Below, in pieces: positions 26,443-34,594 of a stretch of DNA of 64,000 bases. Each line of letters opens with the position of its first letter. Position 1 is the stretch's first letter. The stretch is taken from assembly GCA_044445605.1 (NCBI GenBank), contig JBIOEA010000009.1:1-64000 (forward strand), written 5' to 3'. The stretch comes from CAWKDC01 sp044445605 (lineage in GTDB: Bacteria; Pseudomonadota; Gammaproteobacteria; JABCZS01). Made by a program: the position numbers and the translations under genes. The notes beneath the pieces are model-generated. The model saw only the letters and a program-made list of their open reading frames with translations. It ran no database searches and was not told where the DNA came from.

Positions 26443-27133
26443 CCGTTAAAGTATAAACCGTCATCGTCACCTCAGCTATCGGATATTCCTTAACTTCATA
26501 AATAAAATGGTCCCAGAAAATCTTTTTATGGTAAGCCTCTAGTCTTTTCAAGTAAGAAAAGGTACTTTCATATGTCCCACGAAAGACTATCTCTATGCCG
26601 CGCTTAAAAAGCTTCGGGCGCTTTTCTATTTTAGTAAGCTCAGAAAACTCTGGTTTTTCCATCAACACCTCGACCGTTGGCAAGCTGTGCATGCTCACAA
26701 ACGTTAATTTCCTATCTTGAGACAGTAACTCCCTTAATACATCGCCCATCTCACTCGGGGCAACCGTTGCTTCATAATAAACAGCCAGCCCTGCATTCAG
26801 TCCTTCAATTTGTTTGAGTAATTTTACGGATTCATCCGAACGAGGGTTAGCAATACTCTGCTGAACTTCACTTAAAATGTTTTGAGCGGCTGTTCGATTT
26901 TGTTGGGTTGACAAACCCAATTCCGCTATTTTATTGTTGAGTTGTTTTGTTGTTGATTTTAGTGGAGCAATAAATACTATTTGCGTCAATAATAATCCAA
27001 GCATGACACTGCATAACAAATATTGTGAACGCTGTTTCGGCGACAACGCATTATATTTGTCCATCATTGGCTGCAATGATTTTTTTGCGTCTTTAATCAT
27101 TTTCTTTATGATGGCTTTATAGTGGGTCTTCAT
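26417..27133 (-). CDS. mshJ: MSHA biogenesis protein MshJ (PilO-like)
   Basis: A protein of 238 residues from the ATG at 27133, preceded by a G-rich stretch; an upstream ATG at 27163 would lengthen the overlap with the previous gene. There is one membrane helix (QYLLCSVMLGLLLTQIVFIA), a coiled-coil stretch (STTKQLNNKIAELGLSTQQN) and a ferredoxin-like periplasmic domain with FRGTYESTFSYLKRLEA, characteristic of PilO/MshJ. It forms the inner-membrane alignment complex with the PilN-like protein and MshK. Confidence 0.85.
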   Translation of the reverse strand: MKTHYKAIIKKMIKDAKKSLQPMMDKYNALSPKQRSQYLLCSVMLGLLLTQIVFIAPLKSTTKQLNNKIAELGLSTQQNRTAAQNILSEVQQSIANPRSDESVKLLKQIEGLNAGLAVYYEATVAPSEMGDVLRELLSQDRKLTFVSMHSLPTVEVLMEKPEFSELTKIEKRPKLFKRGIEIVFRGTYESTFSYLKRLEAYHKKIFWDHFIYEVKEYPIAEVTMTVYTLTDEESWIGS

Positions 27134-27746
27134 GAGCCCCCCCCAGCGCACGATGCGCATCATTGCTCAGCTCAAATGCTAAAAATGACCCTTTCTGATC
27201 CGATTGCGTCATTTTAAACATACCCATTTTAATATCTTTAAATATTTTTTCTTTGCTTAAGTGGTCGACAAATTTAACGACCAACGGTCCTGAAATACTC
27301 ATTCCTTGCATTCCAACAAAATTCTCACCGATATCAATTTCTATCGTGGTTAACCAAACGCCTTGTAAAATGTCTGCAGACAGCACTTCTAAAAAAGGCG
27401 TATAGCCATGCGGACTCAACGTGTCACTCGTCAACAAATTCAACATGCTTTTCTTGATGGCTATCTGCTGTTCAATGTCTTTTGCACGTGCTTCAAGAAA
27501 GTTCTTTTTAGGATCAGGATATTTTGCCTTCATATCATCAAGCACATCTTGTGCAAGAATCGACTCTGCGCTGGCTTTCTCAAAAGCAACGCCTTGATAA
27601 ATTCGATCAAGAATCACGCTTCCCATATAAAGGGTAAATACGATTGTCATACCCATCGCCGCTTTTATCGTGTTTTGGGGTGCAAATAGACTATGATCAA
27701 CAGGCGCTTTGGGGATACTATTTAATAAATTGATCATCTGGGACAT
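27117..27746 (-). CDS. MSHA PilN-like inner-membrane protein (MshI2)
   Basis: A protein of 209 residues. The start MSQMINLLNSIP carries the INLL motif that PilN uses to bind PilM-type proteins. A membrane helix follows (AAMGMTIVFTLYMGSVIL), then a periplasmic domain with LEVLSADILQGVWLTTIEID, typical of PilN (Fims). It overlaps mshJ by 17 bases and follows mshI by three bases. In several species this protein is annotated MshI2. Confidence 0.82.
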   Translation of the reverse strand: MSQMINLLNSIPKAPVDHSLFAPQNTIKAAMGMTIVFTLYMGSVILDRIYQGVAFEKASAESILAQDVLDDMKAKYPDPKKNFLEARAKDIEQQIAIKKSMLNLLTSDTLSPHGYTPFLEVLSADILQGVWLTTIEIDIGENFVGMQGMSISGPLVVKFVDHLSKEKIFKDIKMGMFKMTQSDQKGSFLAFELSNDAHRALGGAHEDPL

Positions 27747-27749
27747 GAT

Positions 27750-28691
27750 TTACTCCTGCCTCAGCAAACCGCCCAGGGCGATAGCACCTTGGACAGCGGA
27801 TGATAAATCCACACCGTTTTCGATTTTAAAAAAGCGATTAAAATCTAACGCTTCACAGCCAATTTCCATGTTCTCTGATAATGCAGTCACGAGCGCATCT
27901 TGATTTTCTAATTCTGTCGAAATCCATATTTTTGAAAGTTCATTATTTCCAATATTGCTTTGGTAAAAATGGAGAGACCGCTCAATCTCCCTCACCAAGT
28001 AATCTATTGTTTGTACATTCTGTTCTGCATTATCAGATTGATACTGCGCTTTCGTTTCAACGGTTCTGGAAAAACACAACGTGTCATTTGAGCTGATCAA
28101 TACGGCATGGAAATCAGGACGCATAAATAAGAATCCAACCTCACCCTTATCTTCCTGTAATAATTGCATGAGATTACGCAACGAAAGCTCAGCGATGTCG
28201 ATCGAGATAACCTCCATGCTTGCTTTTGCACATGCATCAACAATGCTCTTGATACGATCTAACTGCGCAACCACGGCATACATTTTTGAAGGTTGTCCTG
28301 CACGGACGGGCACTCGAAAAGCGTCTACCGCGGCATTGCTCAGGGGGAAGTTAATAAACTCTTTCACCAACCATTTCGCGGCAGCACCTAGTTCTTCATC
28401 ATCGACGTTGGGGGCATCTAAGTAAATCAGACGATAATCCATCGGATTGAGCGTGATCATGCAACGAACATTTGATAGGCCATGCTGACTCATGAATGCT
28501 GATAAGACTTCCTGAAGCCTTGAGCCCTCTAATGACACCCGCTCCATGATACTGATCACCGGCTGTTCGGTTGATTTTTTGGAATATGCAAATGTTACAA
28601 AACCAACACCGATGTAAATGGAGAGGAGACCAGATGATTTAATCACCTTTTTTTGAAATAGATTGATGAAATTTTGAAATTTCTCTAACAT
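27750..28691 (-). CDS. mshI: MSHA biogenesis protein MshI (PilM-like, actin-fold)
   Basis: A protein of 313 residues, first gene of the MSHA operon. The layout agrees with the PilM/MshI family: a nucleotide-fold start (SSGLLSIYIGVGFVTFAY), a middle LNPMDYRLIYLDAPNVDDEEL (L-x-x-x-x-Y-x-L-I), AELSLRNLMQLL and a C-terminal AVQGAIALGGLLRQE. It is cytoplasmic and pairs with the INLL motif of the next protein. No strong promoter was recognised in the 73-base gap to nhaA. Confidence 0.82.
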   Translation of the reverse strand: MLEKFQNFINLFQKKVIKSSGLLSIYIGVGFVTFAYSKKSTEQPVISIMERVSLEGSRLQEVLSAFMSQHGLSNVRCMITLNPMDYRLIYLDAPNVDDEELGAAAKWLVKEFINFPLSNAAVDAFRVPVRAGQPSKMYAVVAQLDRIKSIVDACAKASMEVISIDIAELSLRNLMQLLQEDKGEVGFLFMRPDFHAVLISSNDTLCFSRTVETKAQYQSDNAEQNVQTIDYLVREIERSLHFYQSNIGNNELSKIWISTELENQDALVTALSENMEIGCEALDFNRFFKIENGVDLSSAVQGAIALGGLLRQE

Positions 28692-28764
28692 GCGTCCCTG
28701 CCATGATCGTGAGACCCATCCCTTTAGGACGGCATCTCACTGAGTATAGCAGGGCAGATTCCTA

Positions 28765-29982
28765 TTACTTAGTGTATTCCTGCACAAACGCATCGTCTTT
28801 TGGGTTACGACGGCGATGGCAATGGCTAATCATGATATAGCCCACAACGCCTGACACAATGGAGCCGATGAAGATACCGAGACGGTCCGCGGCAAAATTA
28901 TCCATGGTGCCGGGGACGAAAGACAATGATGCAATGAACAAACTCATCGTGAACCCAATGCCACAGAGGATGCAGCCGGCATACATCATCGGCCAATCTG
29001 TACTGCGCGGTAAACGTGCCAAGCCCAATTTAACGGCTACCCAAACAAATGCTGCAATACCTAACTGTTTGCCCACAAACAAGCCCAACGATACACCATA
29101 GGTGACCGTGTTATGGAAATCATCAAGGGTGAGGCTTCCTAACGTAACCCCTGCATTCGTAAACGCGAACAGTGGCAGAATCATGTAAACCACGTAAGGA
29201 TGCAATGCATATTCCAGTTGTTTCAAAGGAGAGCTTGCGCCGCCACCTGCACCACCTGCGCCTTTATGAGGAATCATCAAACCTAATGCGACGCCGGTCA
29301 GGGTCGCATGTACGCCGGACTTCAGCACAAATATCCACATCACGATACCCACCAACATGTAGGGCGTGAGCTTACGCACACCTAAGCGGTTGAAGGCGAA
29401 AAGAATGGCCAAACAAACGAGAGAACCGACCAACATGATGACCGACAAGTCGTGTGAATAAAAAAATGCAATCACGAGAATGGCGCCTATGTCGTCAAAA
29501 ATAGCCAACGACAATAAAAACATCCGTAAACCGGGCGGGACGCGTGGGCCCAACAGTGCCAAGACGCCTAACACGAAAGCAATATCGGTTGCGGTCGGAA
29601 TGGCCCAACCATGGCTATAGAGCGGATTACCAATATTAAAATACGTATATATAAGTGCAGGGACGATCATCCCACCCAACGCACCAATGGCTGGCAATGC
29701 AACCTGAGAGGGTGTTGAAAGCTCGCCTTCGAGGCATTCCCGTTTCACTTCGAGTGCAATCATTAAAAAGAAGATGACCATCAAGCCATCATTGATCCAA
29801 AGCAAAACAGGCTTGATCAGCCCGCGCTGGCCTAGGGTCACACCAAATGAAGTGGATAACAGGAGCCCATACGCATCTTTCAACGGGGAGTTGGCCACCA
29901 ATAATGCCAGCACTGCAGCGGTGAATAATAATAAACCGCCTACCAGTTCACGCGTAAAAATCTTACTTATCACTTTTTGCAT
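28765..29982 (-). CDS. nhaA: Na+/H+ antiporter NhaA
   Basis: A protein of 405 residues, slightly longer than E. coli NhaA. About twelve membrane helices are visible. The functional motifs of the family are present: GWAIPTATDIAFVLGVLALL, and LAIFDDIGAILVIA, whose DD pair corresponds to Asp163/Asp164. The C-terminal HCHRRRN tail is basic. It exchanges sodium for protons and supports pH and salt homeostasis. It is divergent from the symporter gene, with a promoter region of about 115 bases between them. Confidence 0.95.
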   Translation of the reverse strand: MQKVISKIFTRELVGGLLLFTAAVLALLVANSPLKDAYGLLLSTSFGVTLGQRGLIKPVLLWINDGLMVIFFLMIALEVKRECLEGELSTPSQVALPAIGALGGMIVPALIYTYFNIGNPLYSHGWAIPTATDIAFVLGVLALLGPRVPPGLRMFLLSLAIFDDIGAILVIAFFYSHDLSVIMLVGSLVCLAILFAFNRLGVRKLTPYMLVGIVMWIFVLKSGVHATLTGVALGLMIPHKGAGGAGGGASSPLKQLEYALHPYVVYMILPLFAFTNAGVTLGSLTLDDFHNTVTYGVSLGLFVGKQLGIAAFVWVAVKLGLARLPRSTDWPMMYAGCILCGIGFTMSLFIASLSFVPGTMDNFAADRLGIFIGSIVSGVVGYIMISHCHRRRNPKDDAFVQEYTK

Positions 29983-30098
29983 GTGTAAGGTCCTGTGGAT
30001 TGTGGGATCTTGGCCACCATATCATAGCTCGCGCTGGACGTCTAGGGTAGGACATGGTTATACTAGGCAAACTTACTACTGAACCACGGGGCCAGATA

Positions 30099-31295
30099 AT
30101 GATGACCATGCTGAGAAAACCTTTTGTATTACTGATGGTTGCGCTATTTTTGGGCATTCTGACAGGGCTCTATCCCGTCCCATTTTTGGTTGCTTCGGCG
30201 AACACCGTCGCGGTTATCTTCGTTAAATTGCTTAAGCTAATCAGCTTGCCTCTCATCTTTTTGGCCGTGGTAGCCACACTGACGCAAATGCAAAGCGTGA
30301 CGGAATTAAGATCGTTAGGCGGCAGGGTGCTCAAATACACGCTGCTCACGACGATCATTGCGGCCAGCATCGCATTATGTCTCTTTTTGGTGCTGAATCC
30401 TGTGCAAGCAGGGCTAACGATAGGTGCGGTGATTCCATCTTATGTACCTGATACCACGTATTGGGATTATTTATTGAAGAGCATCCCATCGAATTTGATC
30501 ACGCCTTTCAGTGAAGGGAATGTGATTGCGGTATTGATTTTGGCATTGCTGATGAGTTTTGCCATTCTGCCATTGCCCGCGCGTCAAAAAAACTTATTAA
30601 GTGATTTGTTTGCCAGCTTGTTTGCGGCAATGCTATCGATTGCGAAATTGATTTTAAAGTTCATCCCGATTGCGATCTGGGCGTTCATTACACAGTTCAT
30701 TGTCGACATGGATGCGACGAAAGAGTTGACACATGTATTGGTTTATTTGATTTGCGTCGTGTCTGCTAATTTGATTCAGGCATTTATCGTGTTGCCATTA
30801 CTATTGAAGTTCAAAGGAATTTCGCCGATACGCACTGCGAAGGCGATGTTTCCTGCATTGAACATTGCCTTCTGGTCGAAGTCATCTGCAGCAACATTGC
30901 CGATCACGTTACAGTGCGCGAAAGAGCGCTTAGGTATTTCTGAAAAAACTGCGGGCTTTTCCTTGCCTATCTGCACGACGATCAACATGAATGGTTGTGC
31001 GGCGTTTATCATCATTACCGTGCTCTTCGTGTCGATGAGCAGTGGTATACATTTCTCTGCGTTCGACATGATTGCGTGGATATTCATCGCCACATTGGCC
31101 GCGTTTGGGAATGCGGGCGTGCCGATGGGTTGCTACTTCTTGTCCATGGCATTGTTAACCAGCATGGATGTGCCACTGGATTTGATGTTTGTGATTCTGC
31201 CATTTTATGTCTTTATCGACATGGTGGAAACTGCCATCAATGTGTGGTCGGATGCGTGTGTGACGGCAGTGGTGGATAAGGAAGAGAATCCATAA
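30099..31295 (+). CDS. Dicarboxylate/amino acid:cation symporter (DAACS/SLC1 family)
   Basis: A protein of 398 residues from the ATG at 30099, which has GGGGCC about eight bases upstream; an in-frame ATG at 30054 is possible but poorly supported. Eight hydrophobic helices and the family signatures are seen: VKLLKLISLPLIFLAVVATL near the start, the SSAATLPITLQCA hairpin with its serine run, and TINMNGCAAF (the NMDGT-type motif). The substrate (glutamate, aspartate, succinate or serine) cannot be told. It ends at a strong hairpin shared with the convergent gene. Confidence 0.88.
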   Translation: MMTMLRKPFVLLMVALFLGILTGLYPVPFLVASANTVAVIFVKLLKLISLPLIFLAVVATLTQMQSVTELRSLGGRVLKYTLLTTIIAASIALCLFLVLNPVQAGLTIGAVIPSYVPDTTYWDYLLKSIPSNLITPFSEGNVIAVLILALLMSFAILPLPARQKNLLSDLFASLFAAMLSIAKLILKFIPIAIWAFITQFIVDMDATKELTHVLVYLICVVSANLIQAFIVLPLLLKFKGISPIRTAKAMFPALNIAFWSKSSAATLPITLQCAKERLGISEKTAGFSLPICTTINMNGCAAFIIITVLFVSMSSGIHFSAFDMIAWIFIATLAAFGNAGVPMGCYFLSMALLTSMDVPLDLMFVILPFYVFIDMVETAINVWSDACVTAVVDKEENP

Positions 31296-31321
31296 CTTAT
31301 AGCATCACTCCTACCCTCTTA

Positions 31322-31353
31322 ATCTTTCGCCCACTTTAAAGGGGGCGAAAGAT
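31322..31353. terminator. Hairpin between convergent genes, related to the GGGCGAAA repeat
   Basis: A perfect 11-base inverted repeat, ATCTTTCGCCC and GGGCGAAAGAT, with a ten-base loop lies between the symporter stop and the stop of the convergent 1051-residue gene. It can serve as a bidirectional terminator, although no long T-run follows. The arms match the dispersed repeat seen near 37426, 53205 and 58207. Confidence 0.6.
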
Positions 31354-31364
31354 AATGAAAAGCC

Positions 31365-34300
31365 TCAAAAATTATTGCGTTGTTTAATATTTTTTTCACC
31401 CTTTGACCCATCAATCGATTTTTTATAAGCATCGATCATCAGTTCTTGGAAGCGAGCATTCTCTTTAGTCAAGGCCGTATTCTCTTCTTTCAATTTCCCA
31501 ATGTATTCATAAGCTGCCATGGTGATTTCATTCACTGTGAAGGTACCAGCGGGCGCATTTACTGAATTGCTTAGGTTCCGGATCTGTTCCTCAAGTACTT
31601 TCATACGCAAGATCATTTGAGATAGCTGGTCTGAGTTGCCCTGAGCAGGTTGAGCATCGATGATGGTATCTGCGCCATGACTGGGCACCATCGGGGCTGA
31701 GTAGGGCGGTGGAGGGAGAAGCTCCTTGCCTAAATCTGGGTTGAAAACCAATGTTCTGCGCATGACCTCATAAAAATCATTATGCTCCTTTTCTAAATAG
31801 TCAGGAGCAAGATGATACAAGACAGCACCATAGGCCCCACCGCCCCGCTGTTGCAGAGCACTGAGCGTCGCCTTATTGAGCAGCAGAACAATCTTTTGAA
31901 CCCGTAGTTGTGGCCTCTCACCTTCCATTACCCAGTCCAAGAAGCGCTTGATTGAAGCATACGAGGAAGGAAGTTCATCGATCACCCCTATGGCAATAGA
32001 ATTGCGTGCTTGATGATCCATGTCGATAAGAAAACGCTCCTTATCAAGTCCTGCGATCTCCTTAATCAACAAATGAATGGCGGGATGTCCATTTCCAACC
32101 GCCAAAAACCATCGAGTAAAACGATCCGCATTCTCTCTATTCAAGGTGGGTGATGCGTTAAGAAAAAGCTTAAATAATCTCAGCAAGGTTCCCTCTTCAG
32201 ATTTTCTAATCAAGGAGAACACGAATTTTGCTTCGCCAAAATATATCAAACCAAAAAACAAATTTTTCATTTGTTCTGAATCAGCAGGCCATGTTAGCAT
32301 TTGATGCTCGCAAAGTTCAGATATTTTTGTAATCATTTGAACTGCAATAGGTCGCATGAATTTTTCACGCATGATGTGTAGACGGGCTTTATAAAATTTG
32401 GTTATATCATACCAATTCACGGTTACTGTTATCATATTCATATAATCGGGTTTATGCCAACTGCCATCGTAAACATATCCCTCATATTCATACATCAATC
32501 CATTGGGTTCAAGCCTATCTCCGATTTCTTTGAGTATATCCTGGTTGGACTTGAGTGGGAGGGTAAGCTTAAACTTATCACCATGTCCATTATAAGCTCC
32601 GAATGCAAAAATCTTGATCACGGTTTCACAAAGCCCAAGCCGGGCCTCATACGCCACAGCAGACATGGCCATGATTTGAGCATCTGTCATGCGCTCAAAA
32701 TAACGGGTGGCAAGCACGAAATCGGTGTTCAGGAGATCAATAAACAATTGGGGTGTTTGAATAAAAGAGTCAATTTTTCTTTCAATCAAGCATGCATCCA
32801 CTTCAATCGTTCGAAGATGATTGTTTCTAATGGCGCTTTCGATCTCTTCTTCAGTTGAGGTGAAAAGACAGTCTAGCGCTGACTCGAAGCGAGCCTCAGC
32901 CTTATACTCCTCATGAAATTTACTGTATAAAGCCTGTGCCGCTTTTACATCATAACTTAATAGTTTTGAGTGAAGATCCGGGTTTGACTTTTGCAAAAAC
33001 AGCCTAAAAGCAGCTGGAGGAAGTGCCATTAAGCGGATCATGATCTTTTCTATTAAGGCCTTGGATGCGGTTTTAAATTCAAAAATACTGTCCCAGGCCT
33101 TTTCGTCAAAAGAGGCAATGAGATGAAGAGCCGTCTTGTCATTTAAAGATTCAATTAGAAAATGGACGGCACTAAACATTTCCCAATCAAGCATCTGAGA
33201 AATGCGCGCATGAATGGGACCTGCATCTTTTTCAAGGTCTGCGTTGAGATCAAGTCCTACGAGCCAGGCGTAATCCATTACCGTCGTATAATTAAATACA
33301 TCGGAAAAAAATCGATCAAAAAATTGTCTCGTTGGACTCGGCTGGCTTAAATCGCTATGTGCAAAAATGCGTTGAACGCACAGTTCATTTGCAAGGATTA
33401 AAATCATAGCGGCATCGATCCTTCCCGCGAGTTTTACTAATTTAGCAAGATTTTCGGGTGAGGTGGGATTCTGTGCTGCAAAAGTCGCCCTCTTCTTAGT
33501 CTGACCTTCCGTAATGATAGGGGCACCAATACCGACATCTCTGAAATTTGCAAGTTTTGGAATAGGGTTAAAATCACTGTAATTAGATACTGAGCTTATT
33601 ACCCATCCTGCATTGTACTGAGCGGGTAGCAGAAGAAGTTGATCCATGAAGTAAGAGTATGCCGCAGCACTCCTTCGAAAATAATAGGCCACTCCTTCCC
33701 GAATCACATGCAAGCAGCGACGGAGGGATTGAGATTCTGCAGATTCTGCAGAATCTATTGGTAATGACGTTTCATTTACCCGTGTTACCAGCTTAAAAAG
33801 GGGGGAGCCGTCACAAGCGAGTTCACGCCAGCTTGAGTGCCCATCAAGACGTAGCAGAAATTCAGCGAGAAGTGCCCATTGTTTTGACTCCACCAAAAAA
33901 TCAACCGTGTTGATGAGTGTCAATCCCTGGAAAGTGGTGCTAGGGAATTCATCCCTTTTAATCTTCCGGTTACTTTTTTGATAAAATCCGGTAAGTATAA
34001 GAGGAAACTGTTCTAAAACATAATTACGTTTCTGTTCTGCTGCATAGGCTTTTATTGCAGCGGACTTATTAAAGTTGTACCTCGTCCAGTCCGTTATGCT
34101 TTCAGGAAACTCAAAATTGGTTTTAAAGATCACCAGTTTTGATTCGCGTCCATCCTCATAAATGGGATATTCATGGTTAGCCTCTGATAAAATACTTTTG
34201 ACCATGGTGAGCGTCTTGTTTTTTCGCATGCTCATAAAAATATCAGCATTATTCGAAAATTCCACCGCTTTAAAATCGTCTAAGTTCAGCTTTAGCGCCT

Positions 34301-34520
34301 TGGTGGGGTCATAGACTTCCTTTAATAGGCTCATTAATTGATGAGTAAGATTAAGCCCATCAATTTCAACTTTCATAAAAAGCGCGCGCACCTGGGTACG
34401 GGTTAAAGCTTGCATCAGCTCGCCGGCCAACATGAAGTCGCTCTTGATTAAGTCCAGGAGTTTTTTTGGATTGAGTATAATATCTTCAGCTAACTTCTTG
34501 TTATTACCGCCATTTCCCAT
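31365..34520 (-). CDS. Large helical protein of unknown function with PPxY motif and C-terminal coiled coil
   Basis: A protein of 1051 residues; no known family is recognised. It is mostly alpha-helical, without signal peptide or membrane helices. An internal duplication is suggested by residues about 17-49 (LLDLIKSDFMLAGELMQALT) and about 588-620 (FIDLLNTDFVLATRYFERMT). Near 934-945 a proline-rich stretch contains PPPPYSAP, a PPxY motif of the kind bound by eukaryotic WW domains. Heptad-like segments follow (about 964-984 and 1005-1034), then a basic tail (KGEKNIKQRNNF). The size, lack of family and eukaryotic-style motif are typical of secreted effectors in host-associated gammaproteobacteria, but no secretion signal can be shown. 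It stands alone between two unrelated genes. Confidence 0.55.
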   Translation of the reverse strand: MGNGGNNKKLAEDIILNPKKLLDLIKSDFMLAGELMQALTRTQVRALFMKVEIDGLNLTHQLMSLLKEVYDPTKALKLNLDDFKAVEFSNNADIFMSMRKNKTLTMVKSILSEANHEYPIYEDGRESKLVIFKTNFEFPESITDWTRYNFNKSAAIKAYAAEQKRNYVLEQFPLILTGFYQKSNRKIKRDEFPSTTFQGLTLINTVDFLVESKQWALLAEFLLRLDGHSSWRELACDGSPLFKLVTRVNETSLPIDSAESAESQSLRRCLHVIREGVAYYFRRSAAAYSYFMDQLLLLPAQYNAGWVISSVSNYSDFNPIPKLANFRDVGIGAPIITEGQTKKRATFAAQNPTSPENLAKLVKLAGRIDAAMILILANELCVQRIFAHSDLSQPSPTRQFFDRFFSDVFNYTTVMDYAWLVGLDLNADLEKDAGPIHARISQMLDWEMFSAVHFLIESLNDKTALHLIASFDEKAWDSIFEFKTASKALIEKIMIRLMALPPAAFRLFLQKSNPDLHSKLLSYDVKAAQALYSKFHEEYKAEARFESALDCLFTSTEEEIESAIRNNHLRTIEVDACLIERKIDSFIQTPQLFIDLLNTDFVLATRYFERMTDAQIMAMSAVAYEARLGLCETVIKIFAFGAYNGHGDKFKLTLPLKSNQDILKEIGDRLEPNGLMYEYEGYVYDGSWHKPDYMNMITVTVNWYDITKFYKARLHIMREKFMRPIAVQMITKISELCEHQMLTWPADSEQMKNLFFGLIYFGEAKFVFSLIRKSEEGTLLRLFKLFLNASPTLNRENADRFTRWFLAVGNGHPAIHLLIKEIAGLDKERFLIDMDHQARNSIAIGVIDELPSSYASIKRFLDWVMEGERPQLRVQKIVLLLNKATLSALQQRGGGAYGAVLYHLAPDYLEKEHNDFYEVMRRTLVFNPDLGKELLPPPPYSAPMVPSHGADTIIDAQPAQGNSDQLSQMILRMKVLEEQIRNLSNSVNAPAGTFTVNEITMAAYEYIGKLKEENTALTKENARFQELMIDAYKKSIDGSKGEKNIKQRNNF

Positions 34521-34594
34521 GATATACCTGCCTGCCTAATCGATAACTTGAGGCTATGTTACAGGAAGGCAAGGTAGAAGGCAAGCTGACTTGG

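Noticed and set aside
28692..28764. GTGAGA ... TCTCAC inverted pair between mshI and nhaA as a terminator
   Set aside because: The stem is only six bases with a long loop and no T-run, so it is too weak to list.
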